A stretch of DNA of 64,000 nucleotides from Hahella sp050299855. Lineage in GTDB: Bacteria; Pseudomonadota; Gammaproteobacteria; Pseudomonadales; Oleiphilaceae. Under the pieces are notes generated by a model. It was not told the DNA's origin. It did not search any database and was given only the letters and a program-made list of their open reading frames with translations. The translations under genes and the position numbers were made by a program. Within the stretch, counting starts at the first letter, position 1. Every line of letters begins with the position of its first letter. Where the stretch lies: contig JBNKWQ010000046.1 in NCBI GenBank assembly GCA_050299855.1, forward strand, positions 434,001 to 498,000, in the 5' to 3' direction. Below, in pieces: positions 8,585 through 17,196 of this stretch.

Positions 8585-9331
8585 GTGAAGTTATTACTTT
8601 CCAATGACGATGGCGTACATGCGCCGGGCCTGAAGGCTCTGGCAAATGAATTACAACATATTGCAGACATTAAAGTGATTGCACCTGATCGCGACCATAG
8701 TGGTGCCAGCAATTCTTTAACGCTGACCAGACCGCTGTTCCTGCAGCCCACCTCGGAAGGATTTTATGCGGTAGACGGCACACCCACAGACTGCGTTCAT
8801 CTGGGTTTAAGCCCTATGTTTGATTTTGTGGCAGAACGGGTTGTGTCCGGGATTAATTCTCACGCGAATCTTGGGGATGATGTGCTTTATTCAGGCACTG
8901 TTGCTGCCGCCATGGAGGGGCGATTCCTGGAGCGTCCGGCGATTGCAGTCTCACTGGTGAATCAGGGGCAGAATAATTTTGCCTCGGCAGCCAGGGTTGT
9001 GCGTCGACTTCTGGAAAACCAGCTGGTGAGATCACTTGCGCCCCGAACGGTCTTAAACATTAATGTGCCGGATGTACCCCATGAAGAAATCAAGGGCATT
9101 AAAATTACCCGTTTGGGGCACCGGGCCCGAGGTGATGAACCTGTCGAGTATATTGATCCCCGAGGACGTAAACGTTATTGGATAGCCGCTGCCGGCGAAG
9201 GCGACGATGCTGGCGAAGGCACGGATTTCCATGCTGTAGCGCAGGGCTATGTTTCCATCACGCCCATTCATGTGGACATGACAAGGTATGATGCGATGGA
9301 CCAATTGCAACGCTGGGTAGAGGCACTTTAA
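8585..9331 (+). CDS. surE: 5'/3'-nucleotidase SurE
   Basis: Metal-dependent nucleotidase for nucleoside monophosphates and exopolyphosphate, linked to stationary-phase survival. It opens with LLLSNDDGVHAPG, whose Asp pair binds the metal. The Ser of HSGASNSLT and the segment GINSHANLGDDVLYSGTV complete the metal site; many homologues have Gly where this has His (NSGAN). I start at the GTG at 8585 because it places the metal motif where family members have it. It shares one base with the pcm start (TAATG), giving the surE-pcm pair typical of Proteobacteria. Confidence 0.96.
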   Translation: MKLLLSNDDGVHAPGLKALANELQHIADIKVIAPDRDHSGASNSLTLTRPLFLQPTSEGFYAVDGTPTDCVHLGLSPMFDFVAERVVSGINSHANLGDDVLYSGTVAAAMEGRFLERPAIAVSLVNQGQNNFASAARVVRRLLENQLVRSLAPRTVLNINVPDVPHEEIKGIKITRLGHRARGDEPVEYIDPRGRKRYWIAAAGEGDDAGEGTDFHAVAQGYVSITPIHVDMTRYDAMDQLQRWVEAL

Positions 9332-9990
9332 TGAACGTCAATTTGCAGGGAATCGGAATGACCTCCCGGCGTACCCGTATGAGATTGATTGACCGTCTCC
9401 GGCAGGAGGGTATTTGTGATGAGCGGGTACTTTCTGCCATGGCTGAGCTTCCACGACATATTTTCGTCGATGAGGCACTGGCCCATCGGGCCTATGAAAA
9501 TACGGCTTTGCCAATAGGGCATAGTCAGACCATTTCTCAGCCTTATATTGTTGCCAAAATGACGGAAATGCTTGCCAATGGCCCGCTGGAGCGGGTGCTG
9601 GAAGTGGGCACCGGGTCGGGCTATCAAGCAGCCGTACTGGCCCGGCTGGCGGATCAGGTATATACAGTAGAGCGTATTGAGCCTCTGCTGGAGAAGGCCC
9701 GCAAGAGATTCGGAGTCCTCAAGCTTAATAATATCCAAACCAAGGTGGCAGACGGACATTGGGGCTGGCCGGAGAGGGGACCTTTTGACGCTATAATGGT
9801 GACGGCAGCACCGGAAAAACTTCCCGAGGAATTGCTCGGTCAACTCAATAATGGGGGGCGCCTGGTGATCCCTGTGGGGCAGGCCGGACGCCAAAATCTG
9901 TGTGTGGTTACGCGGGTCAATGATCAATTTGAAGAACAGGTGATCGAGCCGGTCAGATTTGTTCCTTTGCTCGGGGGTGTTATTCGCTGA
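9331..9990 (+). CDS. pcm: Protein-L-isoaspartate O-methyltransferase
   Basis: Methylates isoaspartyl residues in damaged proteins using S-adenosylmethionine, allowing repair. The 219-residue protein contains the active-site segment LPIGHSQTISQPYIVA (about 66-81) and the SAM-binding loop VLEVGTGSGYQAAVLA (about 89-104), followed by DAIMVTAAPEKLPEEL. It starts on the last base of surE and its own stop overlaps the start of the DUF368 gene (TGATG). All three are thus coupled and probably co-transcribed towards nlpD-rpoS. Confidence 0.97.
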   Translation: MNVNLQGIGMTSRRTRMRLIDRLRQEGICDERVLSAMAELPRHIFVDEALAHRAYENTALPIGHSQTISQPYIVAKMTEMLANGPLERVLEVGTGSGYQAAVLARLADQVYTVERIEPLLEKARKRFGVLKLNNIQTKVADGHWGWPERGPFDAIMVTAAPEKLPEELLGQLNNGGRLVIPVGQAGRQNLCVVTRVNDQFEEQVIEPVRFVPLLGGVIR

Positions 9991-10904
9991 TGTGGGTATA
10001 TTTTTTCAAGGGAATGGCAATGGGGGCTGCTGATATTGTCCCTGGTGTCTCCGGTGGGACTATCGCTTTTATTTCGGGAATCTATGAAAGGCTGATCAAG
10101 GCGTTGTCACAAATATCCCCCTCATTATGGACGCTGTTTCGGCAACAGGGACTGGGAGCGGTCTGGTTGCGCGTTGACGGAGCCTTTCTGGCTTCTCTGT
10201 TCGCGGGAATTTTGACGAGTGTATTTTCATTATCCCGATTGATCAGTTATTTATTAACGGCACATGCTAACCTGGTGTGGGCTTTCTTTTTCGGTCTTAT
10301 TCTTGGCTCGGTATGGTTTATTGGGAAAGCGATCAAGCAGAGGTCGCTGAAAATGTCCGTGCTTGTTCTGATGGGGGCCATCAGTGCCTTTATGTTGACG
10401 TCTTTTTCTCCCACCAGCATTGAGCCGACTCACCTTAACTTATTTTTAAGTGGTGCCATCGCTATCTGTGCAATGATACTTCCGGGAGTGTCGGGAAGCT
10501 TTTTACTGTTATTGTTAGGTATATACGGTCCGGTTATCGCTGCCGTAAAAGGGTTTGACGTTGCGGCACTGTCGGTATTTGCCTGCGGTTGCCTGATAGG
10601 ACTGATCAGTTTTACCCATTTTCTCAACTGGCTGCTTGCCCGTTTTCATGATGCCACGCTGGCTGTATTAACAGGATTTATGTTGGGAGCGCTTAATAAA
10701 GTGTGGCCTTGGAAATATACCCTTGAATATAGAATCGATTCACATGGCGCCACCTTGCCTCTGGTTCAGATGAATGTTTCGCCTGGCCGATATGAGTCTA
10801 TTACGGGTGAGCCTTCGCAGCTGATTGGCGTCATCTTATTGGCATCCTTGGGGATGGCATTGGTGCTGTTACTGGAGAAAGTGAGACTTGGTTATCAGAA
10901 GTAA
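9990..10904 (+). CDS. DUF368 membrane protein, undecaprenyl-phosphate translocase family
   Basis: A polytopic inner-membrane protein of 304 residues with about eight or nine hydrophobic segments. The N-terminus GAADIVPGVSGGTIAFISGIYERLI and the repeat-like AMILPGVSGSFLLLLLGIYG (about 161-180) are the paired DUF368 signatures, suggesting an inverted internal duplication. DUF368 proteins (PopT in Vibrio cholerae) have been reported to recycle undecaprenyl phosphate across the membrane for peptidoglycan and other envelope polymers; the assignment here is by family. Its start overlaps the pcm stop, and the cell-wall amidase activator nlpD follows after 197 bp, consistent with an envelope role. 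Confidence 0.88.
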   Translation: MWVYFFKGMAMGAADIVPGVSGGTIAFISGIYERLIKALSQISPSLWTLFRQQGLGAVWLRVDGAFLASLFAGILTSVFSLSRLISYLLTAHANLVWAFFFGLILGSVWFIGKAIKQRSLKMSVLVLMGAISAFMLTSFSPTSIEPTHLNLFLSGAIAICAMILPGVSGSFLLLLLGIYGPVIAAVKGFDVAALSVFACGCLIGLISFTHFLNWLLARFHDATLAVLTGFMLGALNKVWPWKYTLEYRIDSHGATLPLVQMNVSPGRYESITGEPSQLIGVILLASLGMALVLLLEKVRLGYQK

Positions 10905-11101
10905 AAACGCCCCAAGTGTTACCGAAATACCGCATCAGTGTTACCTGGGGTAGCATTAAGTGTGCGGAAGTAGTCTGAAGCCGTTTCTATAACCAATCAG
11001 AATAACTTTGTTTTTTAACCACTTAGGCGATATATCTCGAAACCATTGTAAAAAATTAGAATAAAGTAAGGTTATTTAATTCCTATTTGTTTTAAAAAAG
11101 C

Positions 11102-11953
11102 ATGATTGTGAGAGATCAGAAAGTTAAAAATATCGTGTTCTGTAACAGACTGTATACGAAAACTGGCGCTATTCATGCTTGTTTATTTCTGTGTCTCCCA
11201 TTCGTCATATTTTTGACTTCCTGCACCTCTACCGCCATTTACCAAGACCCTGATTTCAACCCTCCTGTCTACTGGGGTTACCACACGGTAGAAGGGGGCG
11301 ACACCTTATATTCCATAGCCTGGAGGTATGGTCGAGATTTTAAAGAGCTGGCCGAAATCAATCGAATCCCAGCGCCTTATACCATTAAAGCCGGTCAGCG
11401 AATTTCCCTTGCAGTGCCCGACGGCTATGTTGCGGGAAATACCTATAAGTCTCCAAAACTCACCTCAAATGCGAATCATAATCAACAACCTGCGAATAAG
11501 TCCCCGGAAAAGAAAGTCGTTTACAAAAATAAACAAAGGCCACCTTCGACAAGTAACCGTGCATTACCTAAACAGGTGTCAGGTTGGGGGTGGCCCCATT
11601 ATGGCCCGATAATTGATACATATTCTGTTACCGGCGATATTAACAAAGGGGTTGATATTGCAGGGAAAATCGGTGATCCGGTTGTGGCCGCCGCCAGCGG
11701 GGAAGTGGTGTATGCTGGGAGTGGGCTACTTGGGTACGGAAAGCTGGTGATAGTAAATCACAGCGAAACTTATCTAAGTGCTTACGCTCACAACAACAAA
11801 ATACTCGTGAAGGAAGGCGACCACGTCAGACTGGGGCAGCAAATCGCCGAGTTAGGTGAGAGTGGAACGAAACGGCCTATGTTGCATTTCGAGATCCGGA
11901 AAAACGGCAAGCCGGTTAATCCACTTATCTACTTACCCAAAAAAAATAAATAA
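11102..11953 (+). CDS. nlpD: NlpD-like lipoprotein, LysM and degenerate M23 domain
   Basis: Outer-membrane lipoprotein that activates cell-wall amidases at the septum (role known for E. coli NlpD). The signal ends in the lipobox LTSC at about residue 41. A LysM domain follows (YHTVEGGDTLYSIAWRYG to GQRISL, about 60-105), then a low-complexity linker and a C-terminal M23 fold (about 162-280). The M23 zinc motifs are broken: the first reads NKGVDIAG without the His, and the last reads MLHFEI with only one His. It should therefore lack hydrolase activity, as expected for an activator. It sits directly before rpoS; in many relatives the main rpoS promoter lies within nlpD. Confidence 0.93.
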   Translation: MIVRDQKVKNIVFCNRLYTKTGAIHACLFLCLPFVIFLTSCTSTAIYQDPDFNPPVYWGYHTVEGGDTLYSIAWRYGRDFKELAEINRIPAPYTIKAGQRISLAVPDGYVAGNTYKSPKLTSNANHNQQPANKSPEKKVVYKNKQRPPSTSNRALPKQVSGWGWPHYGPIIDTYSVTGDINKGVDIAGKIGDPVVAAASGEVVYAGSGLLGYGKLVIVNHSETYLSAYAHNNKILVKEGDHVRLGQQIAELGESGTKRPMLHFEIRKNGKPVNPLIYLPKKNK

Positions 11954-12046
11954 GCCTATTACCCCAAGGCACGAAGAAAAAAACCGCTTAACGCGGGATA
12001 TCAAATCATCAGACTCCTCTGGAGTATACGAGAGCAGGGCTTTATC

Positions 12047-13048
12047 ATGGCAGCAGAACGCGAAGCATACGCAGAAGACATCACGTTTGAGAACGACGCA
12101 GAGACCGCCGAAGTGGAAGAGTTGAATGAAATGGATGGTGACAGCGATGATGTAGTCGTTTCTATCGAGCACACTCGCAGTGGTCGCTTTAGCCTGGGCG
12201 AAGGGCAATCCTACCGAAACCTGGACGCTACCCAAATTTACCTGAATGAAATCGGCTTTTCCCCACTACTGACTCCTGAAGAGGAAGTCTATTTTGCCCG
12301 CTTGGCGCGCAAGGGTGACGAGAAGGGTCGTAAGCGCATGATTGAAAGTAACCTGCGCCTGGTTGTAAAAATTGCCCGCCGTTATGTTAACCGCGGTCTC
12401 TCCCTGCTGGATTTGATCGAGGAAGGAAATCTGGGTCTTATCAGGGCTGTTGAAAAGTTTGATCCTGAACGCGGATTCCGTTTCTCAACCTATGCAACCT
12501 GGTGGATACGGCAGACTATTGAACGGGCCATCATGAACCAGACCCGTACAATCAGATTACCGATTCATGTCGTCAAAGAACTCAATGTATACCTGCGCGC
12601 AGCACGTGAGCTAACGCAGAAACTTGACCATGAACCCAGTGCCGAAGAGATTGCCGAGCTGCTTGAGAAGCCGGTGAAAGACGTCAAACGAATGCTCGGC
12701 CTAAACGAAAGAATCACCTCCGTAGACTCCCCTATTAATGGCAATTCCGAAAAATCTCTGTTAGAAACCGTCGCTGACGAAGCCAGTAACGATCCTGCGG
12801 AAATGTTGCAGGACTCTGACCTGAAAGGTTGTCTGGATCGCTGGTTGGATCAGTTGTCTGATAAGCAGCAGGAAGTCATTGCCCGCCGATTCGGATTACG
12901 TGGATATCCAATGAGTACCTTAGAAGAGGTTGGGCAGGAAATTGGTTTGACCCGTGAACGGGTACGTCAAATTCAGGTCGAAGCGCTGAAAAGAATGCGC
13001 GAGCTGTTGGAAAAAGAAGGGCTGACCGGCGAGACATTATTTAAATAG
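12047..13048 (+). CDS. rpoS: RNA polymerase sigma factor RpoS
   Basis: Stationary-phase and general-stress sigma factor. The 333-residue protein shows region 1.2 (DATQIYLNEIGFSPLLTPEEE, about 62-82), region 2 (NLRLVVKIARRYVNRGL through FSTYATWWIRQTIERAI, about 105-168) and region 4 with its helix-turn-helix (STLEEVGQEIGLTRERVRQI, about 290-309). An acidic N-terminal extension of about 55 residues precedes region 1.2. It follows nlpD by 93 bp, the usual arrangement, and ends at a strong intrinsic terminator. The fdxA and mutS genes often found next to rpoS are absent here. Confidence 0.98.
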   Translation: MAAEREAYAEDITFENDAETAEVEELNEMDGDSDDVVVSIEHTRSGRFSLGEGQSYRNLDATQIYLNEIGFSPLLTPEEEVYFARLARKGDEKGRKRMIESNLRLVVKIARRYVNRGLSLLDLIEEGNLGLIRAVEKFDPERGFRFSTYATWWIRQTIERAIMNQTRTIRLPIHVVKELNVYLRAARELTQKLDHEPSAEEIAELLEKPVKDVKRMLGLNERITSVDSPINGNSEKSLLETVADEASNDPAEMLQDSDLKGCLDRWLDQLSDKQQEVIARRFGLRGYPMSTLEEVGQEIGLTRERVRQIQVEALKRMRELLEKEGLTGETLFK

Positions 13049-13080
13049 ACAAAAACACTTTTTCGCTAAAGTGCAAAAAT

Positions 13081-13113
13081 AAAAACCATCCTTCATCGAA
13101 GGGTGGTTTTTTT
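13081..13113 (+). terminator. Intrinsic terminator after rpoS
   Basis: AAAAACCATCCTTC, loop ATC and GAAGGGTGGTTTTT make a 14-bp stem with one G-T pair, followed by more T. It closes the nlpD-rpoS unit. Confidence 0.93.
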
Positions 13114-13219
13114 ATGAGTGGCTTTCGGCCAGCCGTAACTCCACAGGATTCACGATGCGACTGCAAACCAGCTCACAATACGCAATGTTCACCTCACAAT
13201 GAGCTACCTTTGTTTTATT

Positions 13220-13263
13220 CCTACTGCCTATAATGGATCGGCCTACTGCCTTTAATGCTGAAA
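13220..13263. repeat. Two-copy 22-bp tandem repeat in rpoS downstream spacer
   Basis: Two adjacent 22-bp units share CCTACTGCCT(A/T)TAATG and then diverge. They lie in the 372-bp spacer 13049-13420, which otherwise holds the rpoS terminator and no gene that I can support. The next gene starts at 13421 behind a weak AGGG-type site. Confidence 0.45.
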
Positions 13264-13420
13264 CTTCTTCATCATTCTGGCGGATTTTGAATAAGCAGAT
13301 GCTGGATCGATATTTCCAGAGTGGCGATCTCTAATGATCTTAATCACCTGCAGTTGATCCTAAATAGCGTCTTATAATCACAATAAATCCAAAATACAAC
13401 CAAGCAATTAGGGATGAAAT

Positions 13421-13987
13421 ATGAAACAACTACTCACGGTCTTTGTGCTTTCACTCGCACTTTCTCCACTAGCCAACGCGGCAACTGTTGCTGATGTGGA
13501 TATTCCAGACACCCTCGACTCTTCCGGTTCGGAATTGATGCTGAACGGTGCCGGTGTTCGTTCCAAATGGTTCATTGACGTATACGTCGGTGGCTTGTAC
13601 CTGGCTGAAGCCAGCCAGAATGCTGCCGAAATTGTTAATGCTGATCAGCCCATGGCCATCAAGCTGCACATGGTTTCCGGTTTGGTGACCAGTGAAAAAA
13701 TGCAGACCACTACCAAAGAAGGCTTCGTAAACGCTACTGGTGGCAACACTGCTCCTATCCAGGCGCAAATTGACCAGTTCATGTCTGCGTTCGATGAAGA
13801 GATCATGGAGAATGACGTATTTGATCTGGTTTATGTTCCAGGTAAAGGCGTTGACGTATACAAGAACGAAGAGCTACTGGATACCGTATCTGGTGGAGTG
13901 GATTTCAAACAGGCGCTTTTTGGTATTTGGCTGTCTGACAAGCCGGCTCAGGAAAGCCTGAAAAAAGCGATGCTGGGCGAGAGTTAA
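13421..13987 (+). CDS. Chalcone isomerase-like periplasmic protein
   Basis: A 188-residue exported protein of the bacterial chalcone isomerase-like family. A cleavable signal peptide ends in LANA-ATV at about residue 20. The core contains LMLNGAGVRSKWFIDVYVGGLYL (about 40-62), characteristic of this family, then KLHMVSGLVTSEKM and GVDFKQALFGIWL near the C-terminus. Bacterial members are not known to act on flavonoids and their ligand is generally undetermined; related folds bind fatty acids. It is a single-gene unit with its own terminator and faces the convergent hydrolase gene. Confidence 0.82.
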   Translation: MKQLLTVFVLSLALSPLANAATVADVDIPDTLDSSGSELMLNGAGVRSKWFIDVYVGGLYLAEASQNAAEIVNADQPMAIKLHMVSGLVTSEKMQTTTKEGFVNATGGNTAPIQAQIDQFMSAFDEEIMENDVFDLVYVPGKGVDVYKNEELLDTVSGGVDFKQALFGIWLSDKPAQESLKKAMLGES

Positions 13988-14029
13988 TTCTCGATCCAGG
14001 TAGGCTGAAACCCCTTAAGGGTTTCAAAT

Positions 14030-14057
14030 AAAAAGCCCCTTTACTGGGGCTTTTTTT
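14030..14057. terminator. Intrinsic terminator after chalcone isomerase-like gene
   Basis: AAAAAGCCCC, loop TTTACT and GGGGCTTTTTTT form a strong terminator. A second hairpin, GAAACCC around CTTAA with GGGTTTC, lies just before it at about 14006-14025. A-tracts on the far side could also stop transcripts from the convergent gene that ends at 14129. Confidence 0.92.
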
Positions 14058-14128
14058 ATACCTGAACATTATGAAGCTTATAGTTAACGAATATTTCGAT
14101 AGTCCACATTTCTCTTGAGAAAAGTGGA

Positions 14129-15136
14129 CTAGCTGGATAATGGACGAAAGGAGGCGAGGGAAAGTACGTTCTGATGACGAATAATATGCTCGCTCATCAA
14201 TCGGCCCAGTCTGGCATGTAGTGGACGGGGGAAATCATGTCCCATGCCTTCAATCAGTTCAAATCTGGCAGCGGCGATATTTTGTGCGACCTGGCGGCCC
14301 AGTTCAGGTCGGATGAGCTGGTCTTCATCGCCATGAATGACCAATGTCGGACAGTGAATTACCTGCTGTAACAGTTGTAATGATCCTGTGGCCATCAAGG
14401 CAGCGGTTTGCCTTCGAATACCAGTTGAGTCGTCCAGGCTTCTCTCAAGTACTCTCTTTACTCGGGCAATAATCTCTGATTCGGGGGTCGGGTAACTTCG
14501 GCTGCCAATGGCGCGAATGAGCCGGAGCTTGTGTTGCAGCAAACTGCCGGGTGAGTCGAGATTAGGTTTACGAATAAGGCTAAGCGCCAGTTTGGGATTA
14601 AATACAGGGAAGGTGGTAACGCCACTGGAAGTCATGAACACAGTCAGGCTCAGAGTGCGCTCGGGAAATTTTGCTGCAAATACCTGGGCAATCATGCCTC
14701 CCATAGATGCGCCTGCGATATGGGCCTGTTTTATACTGAGATGGCTGAGTAGCTCGGAAGTGTCCGTGGCCATATCAACCAGATCATAGGGTGCATTAGG
14801 ACGCAGTCCAACTTTCTTGCGCAGCAGGCTAATGGTGAGATTAGGTAGGCAGGACGATACTCTGGAGGAAAGTCCGATGTCACGATTATCGAACCGAACG
14901 ACATAGAGTCTCTGTGACGCCAAGGCTTCGCATAGTGCGTCTGGCCACACCAGCATTTGGGCACCAAGACCCATAATTAAAATAACCGCTGGATTATCGG
15001 CTTTGCCGAATGTTTCGTAGGCGATTCTGACGTTACTTAGCTGAGCATAGTAAACTTGCGGGGCATCTCGGGATGGCTGCAAATTTCGCTTATGCAGAAA
15101 AATGGGCTGTTTCTGATCGGCCATGACGGCAAACAT
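14129..15136 (-). CDS. Alpha/beta hydrolase
   Basis: A 335-residue alpha/beta-hydrolase-fold protein. The oxyanion region is ILIMGLGAQMLVWP (about 52-65), the nucleophile elbow is GASMGGM (Ser about 144), the acid is in HGDEDQLI and the His in GMGHDFPRP. This complete triad suggests an active esterase/lipase-like enzyme; the substrate cannot be read from sequence. The in-frame ATG at 15124 (MADQ) is an alternative start, and neither has a clear ribosome site. It is monocistronic, convergent with the chalcone isomerase-like gene. Confidence 0.85.
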   Translation of the reverse strand: MFAVMADQKQPIFLHKRNLQPSRDAPQVYYAQLSNVRIAYETFGKADNPAVILIMGLGAQMLVWPDALCEALASQRLYVVRFDNRDIGLSSRVSSCLPNLTISLLRKKVGLRPNAPYDLVDMATDTSELLSHLSIKQAHIAGASMGGMIAQVFAAKFPERTLSLTVFMTSSGVTTFPVFNPKLALSLIRKPNLDSPGSLLQHKLRLIRAIGSRSYPTPESEIIARVKRVLERSLDDSTGIRRQTAALMATGSLQLLQQVIHCPTLVIHGDEDQLIRPELGRQVAQNIAAARFELIEGMGHDFPRPLHARLGRLMSEHIIRHQNVLSLASFRPLSS

Positions 15137-15813
15137 CCATGGTGAAATACAAACATCATTAAATTGTAATGAATGAGGTGTATGTACGCATCGGCCGTGG
15201 ATGAATTTAATGAAAACTTCACGGAGACTAAATACAAATGAAATATTTGTCAGGCCTGTGAGAGGGCTGTTAATCGGCTTTTTTTTGCAGAGTTTTACGG
15301 TAAATTCTAATTAGTTCACTCAGTTCCCGATTCAGCGGTTCGATAACGCTCTGATGTTTGGGGTGAAGGTAATGGAATAGATAAAAGGTAAAAAGCGGCT
15401 GAGTGAACGGTCACAACGAAATCAGCACCCACGGACGTCAGACTGACTGCAGATAAAATCAGTCCTGTTATCCAATGGTTGAGTGATGACCGTTTCATTT
15501 TCAAGTTCGGCTCCAAAGTTCCGAGGCGTATTATTACTTGAATGCAGAATTAAGTGCCTGGTGTCAAATTACCCGCGTTTGGAAAGCATTGATTGCGGAC
15601 AGGGGTAGGTTGAATTCAGTGCCAAATGGCCACAAATTAGGTAGTCGGCGATATTACCAGAAGTTGGCTGTTGCTTCGTCTTGCTAACCAGTAATTAATC
15701 CAAATTGGTGATCCGGTTCTCTGCTTGACTCTTCGTAATACACTAGGGTTTGTTGAGGAATTGATCAGAGCCTGCTTGAATTCATGGGGGTGGTTTTGGA
15801 TTGAGAGTGCTGT
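15137..15813. other. Long spacer between hydrolase and nth, with possible gene remnant
   Basis: This 677-bp spacer has no gene that I can support with confidence. On the - strand an ATG at 15498 opens a 60-codon frame starting MKRSSLNHW with a hydrophobic stretch. The neighbouring frame over about 15270-15405 reads like the tail of a protein (HQSVIEPLNRELSEL then IRIYRKTLQKKAD) and ends TAA. Together they could be a small membrane protein gene broken by a frameshift and a stop. The rest, 15540-15813, shows nothing recognisable. Confidence 0.3.
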
Positions 15814-16449
15814 CTAGTCGATAACCTTTTGTTTGAATTCGCACAGGTCTTCTATCACACATGCGCTACATTTGGGTTTGCGAGCAGTGCAAATATAGCG
15901 CCCATGTAAAATCAACCAATGATGAGCGTCCATGAGAAAATCATTGGGGACGTGGCGGAGAAGTTTTTTTTCCACTTCCAGGACATTTTTACCAGGGGCA
16001 ATACCTGTGCGATTGGAAACCCTGAATATATGGGTGTCGACTGCCATGGTTGGTTGTCGAAAGGCTGTGTTAAGTACCACATTGGCTGTTTTACGTCCCA
16101 CTCCGGGTAGTGCCTCAAGCGCCTCACGGTTATCCGGCACCTGGGAATCGTGCTGATCGATTAAAGTCTTACAGGTTTTGATTACGTTCTCAGCTTTGGC
16201 GTTAAACAGGCCGATTGTCTTGATATATTCCTTCAGGCCATCCACACCGAGTGCATAGATGGCTTCAGGAGTGTTAGCCACGGGATACAGTTTACGCGTT
16301 GCCTTGTTTACGCCGACATCCGTTGCCTGGGCCGAAAGAATGACCGCAATCAAAAGTTCAAAAGGCGTGCTGTACTCCAACTCAGTGGTAGGGTTGGGGT
16401 TTTCATTGCGTAGCCGGGTAAAAATCTCCCTGCGTTTATCCTTATTCAT
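15814..16449 (-). CDS. nth: Endonuclease III
   Basis: DNA glycosylase/AP lyase that removes oxidised pyrimidines in base-excision repair. The 211-residue protein has the helix-hairpin-helix LPGVGRKTANVVL with the catalytic Lys (about 114-126), the catalytic Asp in VDTHIFRVSNR (about 138), and the C-terminal 4Fe-4S motif with cysteines spaced C-x6-C-x2-C-x5-C (CTARKPKCSACVIEDLC). It is the last gene of the rsx group, starting 33 bp after rsxE, an arrangement conserved in gammaproteobacteria. Confidence 0.98.
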   Translation of the reverse strand: MNKDKRREIFTRLRNENPNPTTELEYSTPFELLIAVILSAQATDVGVNKATRKLYPVANTPEAIYALGVDGLKEYIKTIGLFNAKAENVIKTCKTLIDQHDSQVPDNREALEALPGVGRKTANVVLNTAFRQPTMAVDTHIFRVSNRTGIAPGKNVLEVEKKLLRHVPNDFLMDAHHWLILHGRYICTARKPKCSACVIEDLCEFKQKVID

Positions 16450-16482
16450 ACATTGTCTTAGTTTGTTAATAGCCGCTTGAAC

Positions 16483-17196
16483 TTAACTGATAGAACCGGT
16501 TACCCGCACCCGCTTGCTGCCAACTGACACCTTTTCTTTCTTGGTCGCCGCAGCCTGCTTCATCCGGTTATCGATAATGTTCTTCAACGCAATGATGAAC
16601 CCCATGCCCACAAACGCACCTGGAGGTAATACGGCAAATAGGAAGTTGGCGTAGTCATCGAATGCGGTGATTTTCCAGCTTTTGGCAGTTTCACCAAAGA
16701 GTAATTCCATGCCGGAAAACAAAGTGCCTTGCCCGATAAGTTCCCGAATGCCGCCAAGCAGCATGAGTACCAGCGTAAAACCCAGCCCCATCATAAAACC
16801 ATCCAGTGCTGAGGGGAGAATGGGGTTCTTACTAGCGAAGGCATCCGCTCGGCCCAAAATGGCACAGTTGGTGACAATCAACGGAATAAAAATGCCGAGA
16901 ATTTCATAGAGTTCATAAGTGTAAGCCTGCATCAGTAGCTCAGCGCAGGTAACAAACGAGGCAATTATCATCACAAACGCCGGTAGACGCACGGAATCGG
17001 GTACGAAATTGCGGATCATGGAAACCGCTATATTCGAACCCGTCAGCACCAACATAGTGGCAAGTCCCAGGCCCATGGCGTTGACTACAGTACCGGTTAC
17101 AGCGAGCAGGGGGCAGAGGCCAAGCAACTGGACTAATGCCGGATTGTTTTTCCAGAGACCGTCCTGGGTAATTTCGAGATAGGTTTTCGCCATCAC
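16483..17196 (-). CDS. rsxE: Electron transport complex subunit RsxE/RnfE
   Basis: Integral membrane subunit of the Rsx/Rnf complex, which moves electrons from NADH to ferredoxin coupled to ion flux and in E. coli keeps SoxR reduced. The 237-residue protein has six hydrophobic segments. NPALVQLLGLCPLLAVTGTV (about 18-37) carries the Cys conserved in RnfA/RnfE at the membrane Fe-S site. FIPLIVTNCAILGRADAFA is a second signature. A 4-bp overlap with rsxG shows coupling. Confidence 0.95.
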   Translation of the reverse strand: MMAKTYLEITQDGLWKNNPALVQLLGLCPLLAVTGTVVNAMGLGLATMLVLTGSNIAVSMIRNFVPDSVRLPAFVMIIASFVTCAELLMQAYTYELYEILGIFIPLIVTNCAILGRADAFASKNPILPSALDGFMMGLGFTLVLMLLGGIRELIGQGTLFSGMELLFGETAKSWKITAFDDYANFLFAVLPPGAFVGMGFIIALKNIIDNRMKQAAATKKEKVSVGSKRVRVTGSIS

